Assembly: GCA_965200005.1 (NCBI GenBank) | Contig: OZ241331.1 | Location: 1,054,001 to 1,118,000, forward strand | Reading direction: 5' to 3' | Source: Aldehydirespirator sp965200005 | Lineage (GTDB): Bacteria; Actinomycetota; Acidimicrobiia; Acidimicrobiales; Aldehydirespiratoraceae | DNA length: 64,000 nt | Shown: positions 26,618-34,378 of the stretch, piece after piece | How positions within the stretch are numbered: the stretch's first letter is position 1 | Layout of the letters: every line of letters begins with the position of its first letter | Notes under the pieces: generated by a model | Told to the model about the DNA's origin: nothing | The model's input: the letters and a program-made list of their open reading frames with translations, nothing else | The model's database searches: none | Made by a program: the position numbers and the translations under genes

Positions 26618-27351
26618 GTGGCAATCCTTGTCGGACTGCTAGCGGTAGCCGTTGCACTGCTCGCGGTGATCGTCTTCGGGTTACTGCGAACCCATGCCGA
26701 GATCTTGCGAGCACTTGCAGGCCTGGGTGTACAACTTGACGAGGACTCGAATGTTGAGTCGCGATCGGTAGCTCAACCGACCAGCGTGTCATCCGTTACC
26801 ACGCCCAGCATGGCACACGACATTGTTGGAGTGACACCAAGTGGATCGTCCACAAAGGTCGGTGTTGCGGGTACCGGTCACACCACGCTGCTTGCGTTCA
26901 TTTCATCGGGTTGTCGTACCTGCAAGCCATTCTGGGATGCGTTCGCAGATCCATCGTTGTCCCTTCCTGGTAGTGGGACGCGCCTGGTGCTGGTTGGGCA
27001 AGACCGCATCCACGAGTCCGATTCGACGTTTGATGCACTCGTCCCCGGCGGCATCAAGGCTGTGATGTCAACTGCGGCTTGGCAGACTACGAAGTACCAG
27101 GGTCACCCTATTTCGTACTTGTTTCGGGTACGACCGATCGGATCATCGGATCGGGAACCGCGACGACCTGGAAGCAAATCCATAACTTGCTTGCTCAGGC
27201 GCTAGCCGACGATCCTGGCCCTGCCACCAGTGCTAGCCCTCGTCGTCAACGCACATCACCCCAGACCCGTGCCGAACGAGCCGACCAAGCTCTCCGGGAG
27301 TCTGGCATCGGCCCTGGACACCCAAGCCTGGAAACGCCGCCACCTCAGTGA
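26618..27351 (+). CDS. MauD-like membrane-anchored thioredoxin-fold protein (frameshift)
   Basis: An N-terminal helix (LVGLLAVAVALLAVIVFGLL) anchors a thioredoxin-like domain with the redox motif SSGCRTCKPFW, CxxC as in MauD, which supports disulfide formation in methylamine dehydrogenase light chain. After VMSTAAW (27080-27082, TGG) the frame changes; one added base gives ADYEVPGSPYFVLVSG, the expected cis-Pro strand, and then GSGTATTWKQIHNLLAQALA to the stop at 27351. The start is GTG 26618 with AAGGAGG upstream. The stop overlaps the GTG of the next small gene. It belongs to the Mau-like operon. Confidence 0.75.
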
Positions 27352-27483
27352 AGGACTCCGTCCATTTCGGCGAAGATCACGGCAACGCCGCCAAGCCGCC
27401 ATGAGGCGACCATGAACCCGGTGCTGGTCATCGGCATGGTTGTGGCGATCTTGGCAGGTATTCGCTCGGCGTGGTCGCCTTGA
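27348..27483 (+). CDS. small single-helix membrane protein, HGxxP type, apparently frameshifted
   Basis: GTG 27348 overlaps the preceding stop. The first residues read KDSVHFGEDHGN, then the frame stops at a TGA at 27401. In the next frame TPPSRHEATMNPVLVIGMV and VAILAGI follow up to a TGA at 27481-27483. Joined, the product of about 45 residues would have an HGNTP motif and one membrane helix, as in a small actinobacterial family I recall as HGxxPAAW proteins. The join needs a net shift near 27384. The second part could also be made alone from ATG 27412 (23 residues). Confidence 0.45.
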
Positions 27484-27492
27484 GGAGTGTCG

Positions 27493-28080
27493 ATGCTCAC
27501 AAGCATCAGCCCGTTAGGTGAGCGGGCTCGAGGAAACACGTATGTCGTGACGGTCTCGTGGTTGACCCTGGGTGCGATCGCAGGTGGTGCCTGTGTTGGT
27601 GCCGTTGTCGCGGCTGTTGGTTATGGGCTCGGCTTCCCGGGCTGGAGTGTTGAGTGGCGTTTGGCGTTGCTTGCCATTGCGGCGATGACTGCCGCAATCT
27701 GGGATCTCAGCAAGTTGAGCCTCGGTGGTCACCGCCAAGTCAACGAAGACTGGCTGACGGCGTTTCGCGGTTGGGTGTACGGCGGCGGCTTCGGCTTGCA
27801 GCTAGGAAGTGGTGTGGCCACAGTGATTAACACGGCGCTGGTGCCTCTGTTCTTGCTGACAGCGTTGCTTGGTGCTGGAGTAATGCAAGGTCTCGTGATA
27901 GGTGCAACGTTTGGTGGCGTACGCGGATTGAGTGTGCTCGCAAATCGTGGCGTGCGGAGTGCCGCAGACCTGCGGGTGTTACATCGCCGACTTGACGTTG
28001 CTGATCGGGTGTCAAAGCAATCGGCGGCTGCAGTCGTATCCGTTGTTGGGGCTTTGACTCTGATTGGTCTGACAATCTGA
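27493..28080 (+). CDS. multi-helix membrane protein, possibly MauF/CcdA-like role
   Basis: A 195-residue integral membrane protein with four or five helices (WLTLGAIAGGACVGAVVAAV, LALLAIAAMTAAIW, GFGLQLGSGVATVINTALVP, LFLLTALLGAGVMQGLVIGA). A conserved-looking loop RQVNEDWLTAFRGWVYG lies between helices 2 and 3. There is no CxxC. I recall similar proteins in actinobacterial Mau-like clusters, where they take the place of MauF, but cannot prove homology. The start is ATG 27493, with GAGGAG 5 nt upstream; a GTG two codons earlier is less likely. Its position suggests a membrane partner for the Cys-rich exported protein. Confidence 0.7.
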   Translation: MLTSISPLGERARGNTYVVTVSWLTLGAIAGGACVGAVVAAVGYGLGFPGWSVEWRLALLAIAAMTAAIWDLSKLSLGGHRQVNEDWLTAFRGWVYGGGFGLQLGSGVATVINTALVPLFLLTALLGAGVMQGLVIGATFGGVRGLSVLANRGVRSAADLRVLHRRLDVADRVSKQSAAAVVSVVGALTLIGLTI

Positions 28081-28179
28081 GGGCAGAGCAGAACTAGACC
28101 TCGAATTTGGAAGACGTTTGAAGAGCATGTGCGGCGCAGTAGATCGCTGAACGTGGCGATCCTGCTTGAAGGACACGGC

Positions 28180-28626
28180 GTGAGTGTCCGGGTTCCATCC
28201 GGTTGGGAGGCTGAGCTCTCCACGCAACAAGACCCATCTGAGCTTGACCCTGCGTTGTCGGCCTCGCAGGTCTCACTTGTTGTGTTACATGCTGCGAACT
28301 TTGCGCTGCCACCCAACCGTGATGACTACGGAATTGAAGCGGTGGAGTCGATGGGTCGGGGTGGGATCTTTATGTCGCTGATCGAGTTCGCTCGCGAGTC
28401 GGCATCGTCTACGCTGTTCGGTTCATCAGGGCTGCGGGTCTTGCGACCTGCAGAGTTCCGGCCGGAGAGGTTGTTGAGACCAATCCCCGGCCAGTCTGGT
28501 TGTCAGCGTTTCTTCCAAGTAGGCCTACGAGCATTCTGTCTCTATTCGGTTGTCGGGTCGCACTCTTTGCGTTCGATGCTGGTGGGCGAAGCGAATCGGT
28601 TCCTGTCAGGCCTAACAATCACCTAA
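28180..28626 (+). CDS. uncharacterised protein of the Mau-like cluster
   Basis: From GTG 28180 (AAGGA 6 nt upstream) the protein has 148 residues; the frame is open from 28129. It begins VSVRVPSGWEAEL and continues HAANFALPPNRDDYG, GIFMSLIEFARESA, RPERLLRPIPGQSGCQRFFQ and AFCLYSVVGSH. No signal peptide or membrane helix. The PxGWE start resembles proteins that are thought to bind lipids or assist secretion, but I know of no defined function. I have seen the same family beside MauE-like and Cys-rich Tat proteins, so it probably belongs to the same process. Last gene of the operon. Confidence 0.65.
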   Translation: MSVRVPSGWEAELSTQQDPSELDPALSASQVSLVVLHAANFALPPNRDDYGIEAVESMGRGGIFMSLIEFARESASSTLFGSSGLRVLRPAEFRPERLLRPIPGQSGCQRFFQVGLRAFCLYSVVGSHSLRSMLVGEANRFLSGLTIT

Positions 28627-28672
28627 TCCTCAGCCGAGCATCTCGAGGACTCCGAGGATGACGGTGCGTCAG

Positions 28673-29518
28673 TTACAGCCAGTCGTCACCTGAGCGGACG
28701 CCGTATACATCGGTGCGGCGGTCGTCGCGAGGTCGGATGAGCGGGCTGCGACACTGCGCCTGAAGAGCCTCGCCGAGGTCAAGTTCAGCAACTTGGAGGC
28801 CCTCGTTTCTGGTGGACATTGGGCCGGCGGCTATCTGGCCATACGGGTCGGAAACGACTGACGAGCCCAACATCTCAACGTTGTCGCCGTCGCCGACTTG
28901 TGACACGCAAGCGACGAAGACCTGGCTGAGATTCGCTTGCACGAGAGCGCCTTCGGCGTGGGCAATCAGTTCGCCTTCGGCGTATTGGCGGCGATCGAAT
29001 CCACGAACCCAGGCCGTTGGCACACAGATCAAATCCGCGCCCCGAAGGGCGAGCACCCTTACCACCTCGACAAATCGCAAGTCATAGCAAATGCAAAGCC
29101 CGATCCTGCCCCAGCGGGTGTCTACGACGTTCAAGCCAAGGTCACCCGGCGCAAAGCAGTGCTTCTCGACGTCAAACAGGTGAAGTTTGCGGTAGTGAGC
29201 CACCAGGCCATTGGCGTCAACTGCCACTGCCGAGTTGAAGATCACATCGCCGACTCGCTCACAGAATCCTGCGACGAGTAGTCCGTCGTGGTGTGCTGCG
29301 AGTGACTGCCACCCGCTAACCGTTGGCCCCTCAAGTGGTTCTGCAAGAGGCTCAAGCACGGCTCGGTTGCTGCTGTACCAGGGAACAGACATCTCTGGCA
29401 GCACCACGATCTCAGCACCCTGCTCAAAGAGAGACTCGGCAGCACCAAACGTCGCCTCACGGTTAGCTTCCGCCTCCCCCGGCCGACTCAGAATCTGGCC
29501 CAACCCCACTCTCGTCAT
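28673..29518 (-). CDS. carbon-nitrogen hydrolase (nitrilase superfamily)
   Basis: A 281-residue nitrilase-fold amidase. The catalytic triad is complete: Glu42 (VVLPEMS), Lys111 (HYRKLHLFD) and Cys144 (GLCICYDLRF). A further conserved Glu lies in EGELIAHAEGALVQAN. Length and motif style fit the omega-amidase/carbamoylase branches, which cleave linear amides or N-carbamoyl compounds. Start ATG at 29518. It is convergent with the Mau-like operon (46-bp gap) and has no obvious functional link to it. The substrate is not predicted. Confidence 0.92.
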   Translation of the reverse strand: MTRVGLGQILSRPGEAEANREATFGAAESLFEQGAEIVVLPEMSVPWYSSNRAVLEPLAEPLEGPTVSGWQSLAAHHDGLLVAGFCERVGDVIFNSAVAVDANGLVAHYRKLHLFDVEKHCFAPGDLGLNVVDTRWGRIGLCICYDLRFVEVVRVLALRGADLICVPTAWVRGFDRRQYAEGELIAHAEGALVQANLSQVFVACVSQVGDGDNVEMLGSSVVSDPYGQIAAGPMSTRNEGLQVAELDLGEALQAQCRSPLIRPRDDRRTDVYGVRSGDDWL

Positions 29519-29570
29519 CCGTCACTCATCCTTTGCGCCTGAACTCATCATGCACCACGCTAAGCAGCGT

Positions 29571-29963
29571 TTAGTCGTCGTGCCGAACCTGATGCACGAA
29601 CACAGTCGCTATGCCCGTGAGGTTGAGGGTCGCTAGGGCAACTCCGGCAATTGCATGCCCGACAGCTACTAGCCCGACAGCTGCACCGAGAAACATCGCG
29701 GCCATGACAAAGCCGGCAACAAGTCCGGCAAAAGACAACGTCACGTAGCGCCGATCCATTTGGATCTCGTGATCAACTTGTGCTTCGGCCATCCTGACGA
29801 TTCTCTCGGGAATATCTACCGAGACATCCCCGTAGGCATGCAAGTCTTCGGGTGGTGGTAACGGTCCGCTGCGAACGAACGCAACGTGTGTCGCTGTTAA
29901 GTCTGACGCTATGTCCGGTCGCGGGTGAGGTTTGGCTGGTGACTTGTTCTCGCGCTCGTTCAC
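29571..29963 (-). CDS. DUF2335 family membrane protein
   Basis: A 130-residue protein. The segment RSGPLPPPEDLHAYG followed by IPERIVRMAEAQVDHE is diagnostic of DUF2335. Two helices follow (TLSFAGLVAGFVMAAMFLG and GLVAVGHAIAGVALATLNLT). Proteins of this family are small inner-membrane proteins of unknown function, frequently found in mobile or accessory regions. The GTG start overlaps the stop of the upstream gene by four bases, so the two are translationally coupled. Confidence 0.88.
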   Translation of the reverse strand: MNERENKSPAKPHPRPDIASDLTATHVAFVRSGPLPPPEDLHAYGDVSVDIPERIVRMAEAQVDHEIQMDRRYVTLSFAGLVAGFVMAAMFLGAAVGLVAVGHAIAGVALATLNLTGIATVFVHQVRHDD

Positions 29964-30343
29964 CGTTTAGCGGGTTGACTCGGTGTGTGTAGGTGAGCGT
30001 CATGGTGTGCCATTGATGTGCGAAGTGCGTTGCCGACGGTAAGCCATGCCGTGGCGATCTGATTGGCAGCGGCTTGTTGTATATCCATCGACCCTCGACG
30101 AGTCCTTGGGTGAAAGCGACCACTGAAGTCAAACAGATGCGCTAACCCAAAGAGCCACGGTGACGACCTCCGGCTGCCCCTGCGCCTTGTCAAAGTGATC
30201 TCGTGAAGTTCTGCCGTGACCTCAGCTCCGCAATGTGAGCATCGGAGAGTGTGCAGGTTGGGTTCTTCATTGTCAGGCTCACTCGACTGTGAGATCGTGT
30301 AGACGCAGCTTCTGTCGGGCTCAACCGCTCTCTTGCACGCCAC
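29960..30343 (-). CDS. small CxxC protein coupled to DUF2335
   Basis: A 127-residue hydrophilic protein with a single CSHC pair (residues about 35-38, LRCSHCGAEV), a possible half zinc ribbon, and no membrane helix. The start GTG 30343 has GGGAGG 8 nt upstream, and the GTGA overlap with the DUF2335 gene supports a real gene. No family recognised. Genes pairing with DUF2335 are often short and variable, and the pair may act as a unit. Confidence 0.65.
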   Translation of the reverse strand: MACKRAVEPDRSCVYTISQSSEPDNEEPNLHTLRCSHCGAEVTAELHEITLTRRRGSRRSSPWLFGLAHLFDFSGRFHPRTRRGSMDIQQAAANQIATAWLTVGNALRTSMAHHDAHLHTPSQPAKR

Positions 30344-30517
30344 TCACTTCACCTCCCACCGGTTCCTAGGGCACGGCGGTGACACCAGGCACCTTGAGTT
30401 GACTCCAGTTGTGAGTCAACACTTGGCACTTCGAATGCTAATGCCGGTCAACTCGTTGCAACAGCCCCTGCAGCATTGACATGTCACATAGGTGAGGCAT
30501 TAACGACTAACCGTGAA

Positions 30518-30576
30518 GTGAGTTGTTCGGTTCGGTTAGGTGTGCCTGAGGCGAACATTTGGAACGTGTTCGGACG
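30518..30576. repeat. 59-bp imperfect repeat, copy A (operator-like)
   Basis: Matches 31905-31963 at 42 of 59 positions, with the first 17 identical (GTGAGTTGTTCGGTTCG). It contains TGTTCGGT (30524-30531), an inverted GCGAACA and a TGTTCGGA. It lies about 175 bp before the CxxC/DUF2335 pair and just past the Fic stop. Confidence 0.75.
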
Positions 30577-30586
30577 AGGTTTCGGT

Positions 30587-31774
30587 TTAGTCGGTGACTC
30601 CGGGTAGTCGTGGTTGTGGCAGCGTGAGGTAGGGGTCATCGTCGGAGGTTGGTGGACGTGTGGCGCGCACCTCGAGCCAACGTTGCTTCAGTTCGGTTGA
30701 GCCGTAGTAGATGCGGCCGCGGCCGGCACCCTTCGGTTCAAGCAAGCCAGCATCCACCAAGCCCTTGAGATCGCGACTCGCCGTGAGCTCGGAGACCGGA
30801 TCACCTGTGGTCAACTCGATGAGGAACATGTAGTTCGAGCGTCGAATCCGCTGGCCCCGGGCGGCGTCAGCCAATGCACCAACGGTTCTTGGCTGCAGTC
30901 GCAGTCCAGCTACGAGTTGCTCGATCGAGTCGTAGAGGGCCTCCGTCTCGCGGATCCTTCTCCAGTGAATCCAGGCCTGGCGGTAGTGGGCGGTTAGCAC
31001 AAAGCGGATCCACGGGCGTGTCGAGTTGCCGGGATTCCAGGAACCTTGGCCAACCTCTCTGAGCACTGCGTAGTAGGCATCGGTATTGCGTCCCAGGTAT
31101 TCCTCGATCGACGAGAACTCGGGTGAGGCCACCCCCGCACCCGACAGCACCATTGTCTGTAGCGCCCGTGCCATGCGCCCGTTGCCATCTCGGAACGGGT
31201 GAATCATGGCCAGGTTCAGATGCGCCATGGCGGCTCGCACAAGAGATGGCGTCGTGCTGAGGCTGTTGACACTCCTTACGAGCGCAGCCATCAGACCCTC
31301 GACAAGATCAGCGTCTGGAGCCTCATACACATCCAGTCCGGAAGCGTCTTCGGCCCAAACGTCACCATTTCGATATAAACCAGATGATGCTCTCAAGTCG
31401 TGCTTTGTCATCATGAAGTGCAGTGATCGGAGCAGTGTCTCGTCAACCTGTAATCCAGCATCAGAAAGACGCAAGATGTACGTCATTGCGTCCCGGTAGC
31501 CCTCCAGTGCCGAGCGTGTTGCTGGCGGGGCTTCAAGCGGGTCGTTTCCCTCGATCGTGTCGAGTACGTCGTCGAGCGAGGCCCGGTAGCCCTCGATCCA
31601 GTTCGACCCACGCACAGCGCGAGCAATTGCCATCCTGCGAAGTTGCCCGTACCAGCGCCGTGACTTGTACGAGACAAAACGAGACAGGTCAGCGTGTAGT
31701 CGCTCAATCTCCGTGAGCACTAGGTGATCTTCTGCCCGCAGTGTCGGTGGCTCGAAGATCCTCGGCAGAGCCAT
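30587..31774 (-). CDS. Fic family protein (predicted AMPylase)
   Basis: A 395-residue Fic protein. The motif IHPFRDGNGRMARAL begins near residue 191. The inhibitory helix motif is SNWIEGYR (Glu about residue 61), so it is of the auto-inhibited kind. The domain LRSLHFMMTKHDLRASSGLY, the beta-hairpin flap region, is also present. A C-terminal winged-helix-like part has SRDLKGLVDAGLLEPKGAGR, suited to DNA binding. The start is ATG 31774 since AGGGAG lies 5 nt upstream; the GTG two codons earlier overlaps that site. Inverted repeats at 31809-31839 lie in its promoter region. Divergent from another Fic gene at 31974. Confidence 0.93.
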   Translation of the reverse strand: MALPRIFEPPTLRAEDHLVLTEIERLHADLSRFVSYKSRRWYGQLRRMAIARAVRGSNWIEGYRASLDDVLDTIEGNDPLEAPPATRSALEGYRDAMTYILRLSDAGLQVDETLLRSLHFMMTKHDLRASSGLYRNGDVWAEDASGLDVYEAPDADLVEGLMAALVRSVNSLSTTPSLVRAAMAHLNLAMIHPFRDGNGRMARALQTMVLSGAGVASPEFSSIEEYLGRNTDAYYAVLREVGQGSWNPGNSTRPWIRFVLTAHYRQAWIHWRRIRETEALYDSIEQLVAGLRLQPRTVGALADAARGQRIRRSNYMFLIELTTGDPVSELTASRDLKGLVDAGLLEPKGAGRGRIYYGSTELKQRWLEVRATRPPTSDDDPYLTLPQPRLPGVTD

Positions 31775-31808
31775 TCGCACTCCCTGACGCGCCTATGACA
31801 TAATCAAG

Positions 31809-31839
31809 ATATCACCTGCTGATATGAAGAAGATATCAG
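31809..31839. promoter_or_regulatory. ATATCA inverted repeats in the promoter of the minus-strand Fic gene
   Basis: CTGATAT (31819-31825) and ATATCAG (31833-31839) form a perfect 7-bp inverted repeat with a 7-bp spacer. A third half-site ATATCA (31809-31814) pairs with TGATAT across 5 bp. The cluster is 35 bp upstream of ATG 31774 and is probably the binding site of a dimeric regulator, perhaps the Fic protein's own winged helix. Confidence 0.65.
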
Positions 31840-31904
31840 TCTCTGCTATCTAGACAGTATCAATAGATCATGTCCCTGGGGAGGGGTTAGGGCTCACAGT
31901 GTCT

Positions 31905-31963
31905 GTGAGTTGTTCGGTTCGCTTAGTTGTGATCGGACCGAACAGCTCGTAGATGTTCGGTAC
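31905..31963. promoter_or_regulatory. 59-bp imperfect repeat, copy B: operator before the plus-strand Fic gene
   Basis: Contains TGTTCGGT (31911-31918), its inverse ACCGAACA (31937-31944) and a further TGTTCGGT (31954-31961). It ends 10 bp before the GTG start, so bound protein would block the promoter or the start of translation. Copy A is at 30518-30576. Confidence 0.7.
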
Positions 31964-31973
31964 CATTTGAACT

Positions 31974-33005
31974 GTGTCAGGCGAACAAGAGGTGCGCCGG
32001 GGGCGTCCCACCCGTAGCGAGATCTATTCCCAGTTGCAGTCGGCCGTCACAGAATTGTGGACGCGTATGGGCGGGCTACCGAAGCCAGCAATCGCGGCGG
32101 ACATCTGGCGTGACCTCTGGTACTCCGAAGCTCATCACTCAACCGCCATTGAAGGCAACACGCTCGTGCTTAAGCAGGTTGAGCGACTGCTGGCGGAGGG
32201 TCGTGCCGTTGGCAACAAGGAGCTACGCGAGTATTTGGAAGTACGAGGGTACGCCAACGCTGCGGAGTGGGTATACGGACAGGCCAGCAGTCCCGCCGAG
32301 GTTGCTGGTCACACGGATGTGCTTACCGTTACCGAGGTACGCCAGGTGCATCAGCAAGCAATGGAGCCGGTGTGGGAGGTCGCGCCGCACCCTGATGCGT
32401 CAAGTAATGAACGTCCGGGAAGCTTCAGACGGCACGAGATCCATCAATTCCCCGGTGGCATGACGCCCGTGTCGTGGCCGTTAGTGCCTAGTGCTGTTAG
32501 CGACTGGATCGCTGATGTCAACCAACTTCGAGACCAGAAAGGTGTGTTTCCCGAGCGGCTCGCCGAACTGCATTGCAGATTCGAGCAAATCCACCCGTTC
32601 ATTGACGGCAACGGACGAACCGGGCGACTGTTGATGAATCTGATCCTGGTGCGGCTCGGGTATCCGCCTGCGATCATTTTCAAGCGGGATCGCAATGCCT
32701 ACCTGCGTGCTCTGCAACGTGGCGATGCTGGCGAGCCCGGTCAGCTTGCTGAGATGATTGCCAGAGCGATCCTCAACAACCTCTACCGGTTTGTTGTGCC
32801 GGCGATGGCTGGTTCGGCGCAACTCGTGCCGCTGTCGGCGCTTGAAACCGCAGAGATTAAGGCAGCAGCGTTGCGGGTGGCGGCTGGTCGGGGGCGCTTG
32901 CGGGCTACCCGCGGGGCCGATGGGAAGTGGCGCAGTTCACGACTGTGGGTTGATGAGTACCTCAGAAGCCGGCATCGGCATCGGAGTGGCAGTCGTTCGG
33001 ATTGA
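31974..33005 (+). CDS. Fic family protein (predicted AMPylase)
   Basis: A 343-residue Fic protein. The motif IHPFIDGNGRTGRLL begins near residue 206, and the inhibitory motif is HSTAIEGN (Glu60). The long FPGGMTPVSWPLVPS flap segment and NRPGSFRRHEIHQ-type stretch resemble DUF4172-free, plain Fic members. The C-terminus has a helical part and a basic tail (RSRHRHRSGSRSD). The start is GTG with no ribosome site, immediately behind operator-like repeats, so the transcript may be leaderless. Divergent from a second Fic gene; the two differ in class and are not recent duplicates. Confidence 0.92.
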   Translation: MSGEQEVRRGRPTRSEIYSQLQSAVTELWTRMGGLPKPAIAADIWRDLWYSEAHHSTAIEGNTLVLKQVERLLAEGRAVGNKELREYLEVRGYANAAEWVYGQASSPAEVAGHTDVLTVTEVRQVHQQAMEPVWEVAPHPDASSNERPGSFRRHEIHQFPGGMTPVSWPLVPSAVSDWIADVNQLRDQKGVFPERLAELHCRFEQIHPFIDGNGRTGRLLMNLILVRLGYPPAIIFKRDRNAYLRALQRGDAGEPGQLAEMIARAILNNLYRFVVPAMAGSAQLVPLSALETAEIKAAALRVAAGRGRLRATRGADGKWRSSRLWVDEYLRSRHRHRSGSRSD

Positions 33006-33051
33006 TGTCTTCGTCCTCGTGACGGTCAACCGCGATACCCGCGGGCACAAG

Positions 33052-33127
33052 TGGTGGAGCTGATCGGACTTGAACCGACGACCCCCTGCTTGCAAAGCAG
33101 GTGCTCTTCCAACTGAGCTACAGCCCC
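33052..33127 (-). tRNA. tRNA-Ala (anticodon TGC)
   Basis: On the minus strand the acceptor GGGGCTG pairs with CAGCTCC (one G-U), D-arm AGCTCAGTTGGAAGAGC, anticodon stem-loop CCTGC-TTTGCAA-GCAGG giving TGC, T-arm with GGTTCAAGTCC, discriminator A and encoded CCA (33052-33054). Confidence 0.95.
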
Positions 33128-33169
33128 TAGCGGCCTGTCAGGCTAGCGGAGCGCCGGGGCGCAAGTTGC

Positions 33170-34204
33170 TCAAGCCGCTAGTGGCCGTCCAAAGGGCAGT
33201 TCGTCTTGCCATGTGAGCAGGAAGGACTCCGCTTCATAGCAAGCACCGAGGAAGGGCCCATCGTCTGGCTTGAGGGCTTCGGCCATGAGGGCAGCCACGG
33301 TCGACTCAATCTCAGAGCGGGTTTCGGCGTCGGTCTTTGCGGGATCGCTCCACGCAGCGACAGTTGAGCCAGCAAGCGACACGAAGTCAGGCACGGCAAC
33401 GATGCCGCGCCTGCGGCATACAGCCAGAGCCCTAGACGTAAAGGCGAGCCGTCCAGCGGGCACCAGCGCCTTGCAATCCAGGCTTCCCGCTACGCCGTGA
33501 TGGACGATCCCCATCTTGGAGGCGGCAAATACGACATCAGCAGCAGCCGACCACAACTCTGCTGGCTTGGCCAGATCAGTGCCCGAATTCGAGGCAAGGG
33601 CAGCAAGGGCACCTCCACCGTGCTCCGTCCAAGCCTCCTGAAGAGCGTCGGCGTCAACACCGCCACGCTTCACGAGCGATCCCTGAGGAGTACTAACTCC
33701 CACGACCCGAGCACCCCTTGCTGACACGGCCTGCGCCATCGCAGCGCAACGATCCGCAAAGCCCTCGATCAACACCGTGGCGCCATCAAGGCTCAGCACC
33801 GACTCCGCTGCGACTGCAGCCGAGAGGGCTTCGCAATCCGATCCAAAGTCGCCGAGCCTGCTAATCGTTCGAGGGTCAGCGGCACGAAGAGGTGCCAGAT
33901 CGGCCTCAGACACACCCTTGGCGGCATCCGGCAGGTAGCTGCCACTGGCCACCAATGCAGCAGCTTCGGCGACAAACCCGGTAACGGCCTGGGCCCGGTC
34001 AGGCGCCTCGGCGCTGATGCCGGCCGAGCAACCACTGCGACGCATACCCAACGCGGCATACGTGTAGGTCTGTGAGCGGGCCAAGTCTTTGGCGCCGCCT
34101 TGCAGGATCCGGCGAGCCCAGCGCACAGGCCCGGAACCAACTTCCGCGCCGTCAAGATCCAGGGCAACGAAGGCATCAACGCTGCCGAACTTGTGCAACC
34201 TCAA
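33170..34204 (-). CDS. Glu/Leu/Phe/Val dehydrogenase-family protein, divergent
   Basis: A 344-residue protein with a C-terminal Rossmann part (GATVLIEGFADRCAAMAQAV, then ARVVGVSTPQGSLV) and GIVAVPDFVSLAGSTVAAW, which matches the VVPDxxAxAGGV segment of amino-acid dehydrogenases. The N-terminal substrate domain is short, and the canonical GGGKxG and PAxD motifs with catalytic Lys and Asp are not evident. It may be a regulatory or degenerate relative. The start TTG 34204 has AGGGGG 8 nt upstream. It stands alone between tRNA-Ala and the P450 gene, all on the minus strand. Confidence 0.7.
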   Translation of the reverse strand: MRLHKFGSVDAFVALDLDGAEVGSGPVRWARRILQGGAKDLARSQTYTYAALGMRRSGCSAGISAEAPDRAQAVTGFVAEAAALVASGSYLPDAAKGVSEADLAPLRAADPRTISRLGDFGSDCEALSAAVAAESVLSLDGATVLIEGFADRCAAMAQAVSARGARVVGVSTPQGSLVKRGGVDADALQEAWTEHGGGALAALASNSGTDLAKPAELWSAAADVVFAASKMGIVHHGVAGSLDCKALVPAGRLAFTSRALAVCRRRGIVAVPDFVSLAGSTVAAWSDPAKTDAETRSEIESTVAALMAEALKPDDGPFLGACYEAESFLLTWQDELPFGRPLAA

Positions 34205-34378
34205 GCGGTCAACCCCCTATCGATGTGCGGCCCAATGCACCGATCCCAATGCACCGCTTCAGTCTCATCTGGTGACCCCTGACATGCCACTTCGACAGGC
34301 TCGAACCAGGGCCAAGTTTCGCAATCCGACGGGGCAAGCTGGCGTGACAGCGACCCGAACCCGTCGAAGGCAGCGCCG

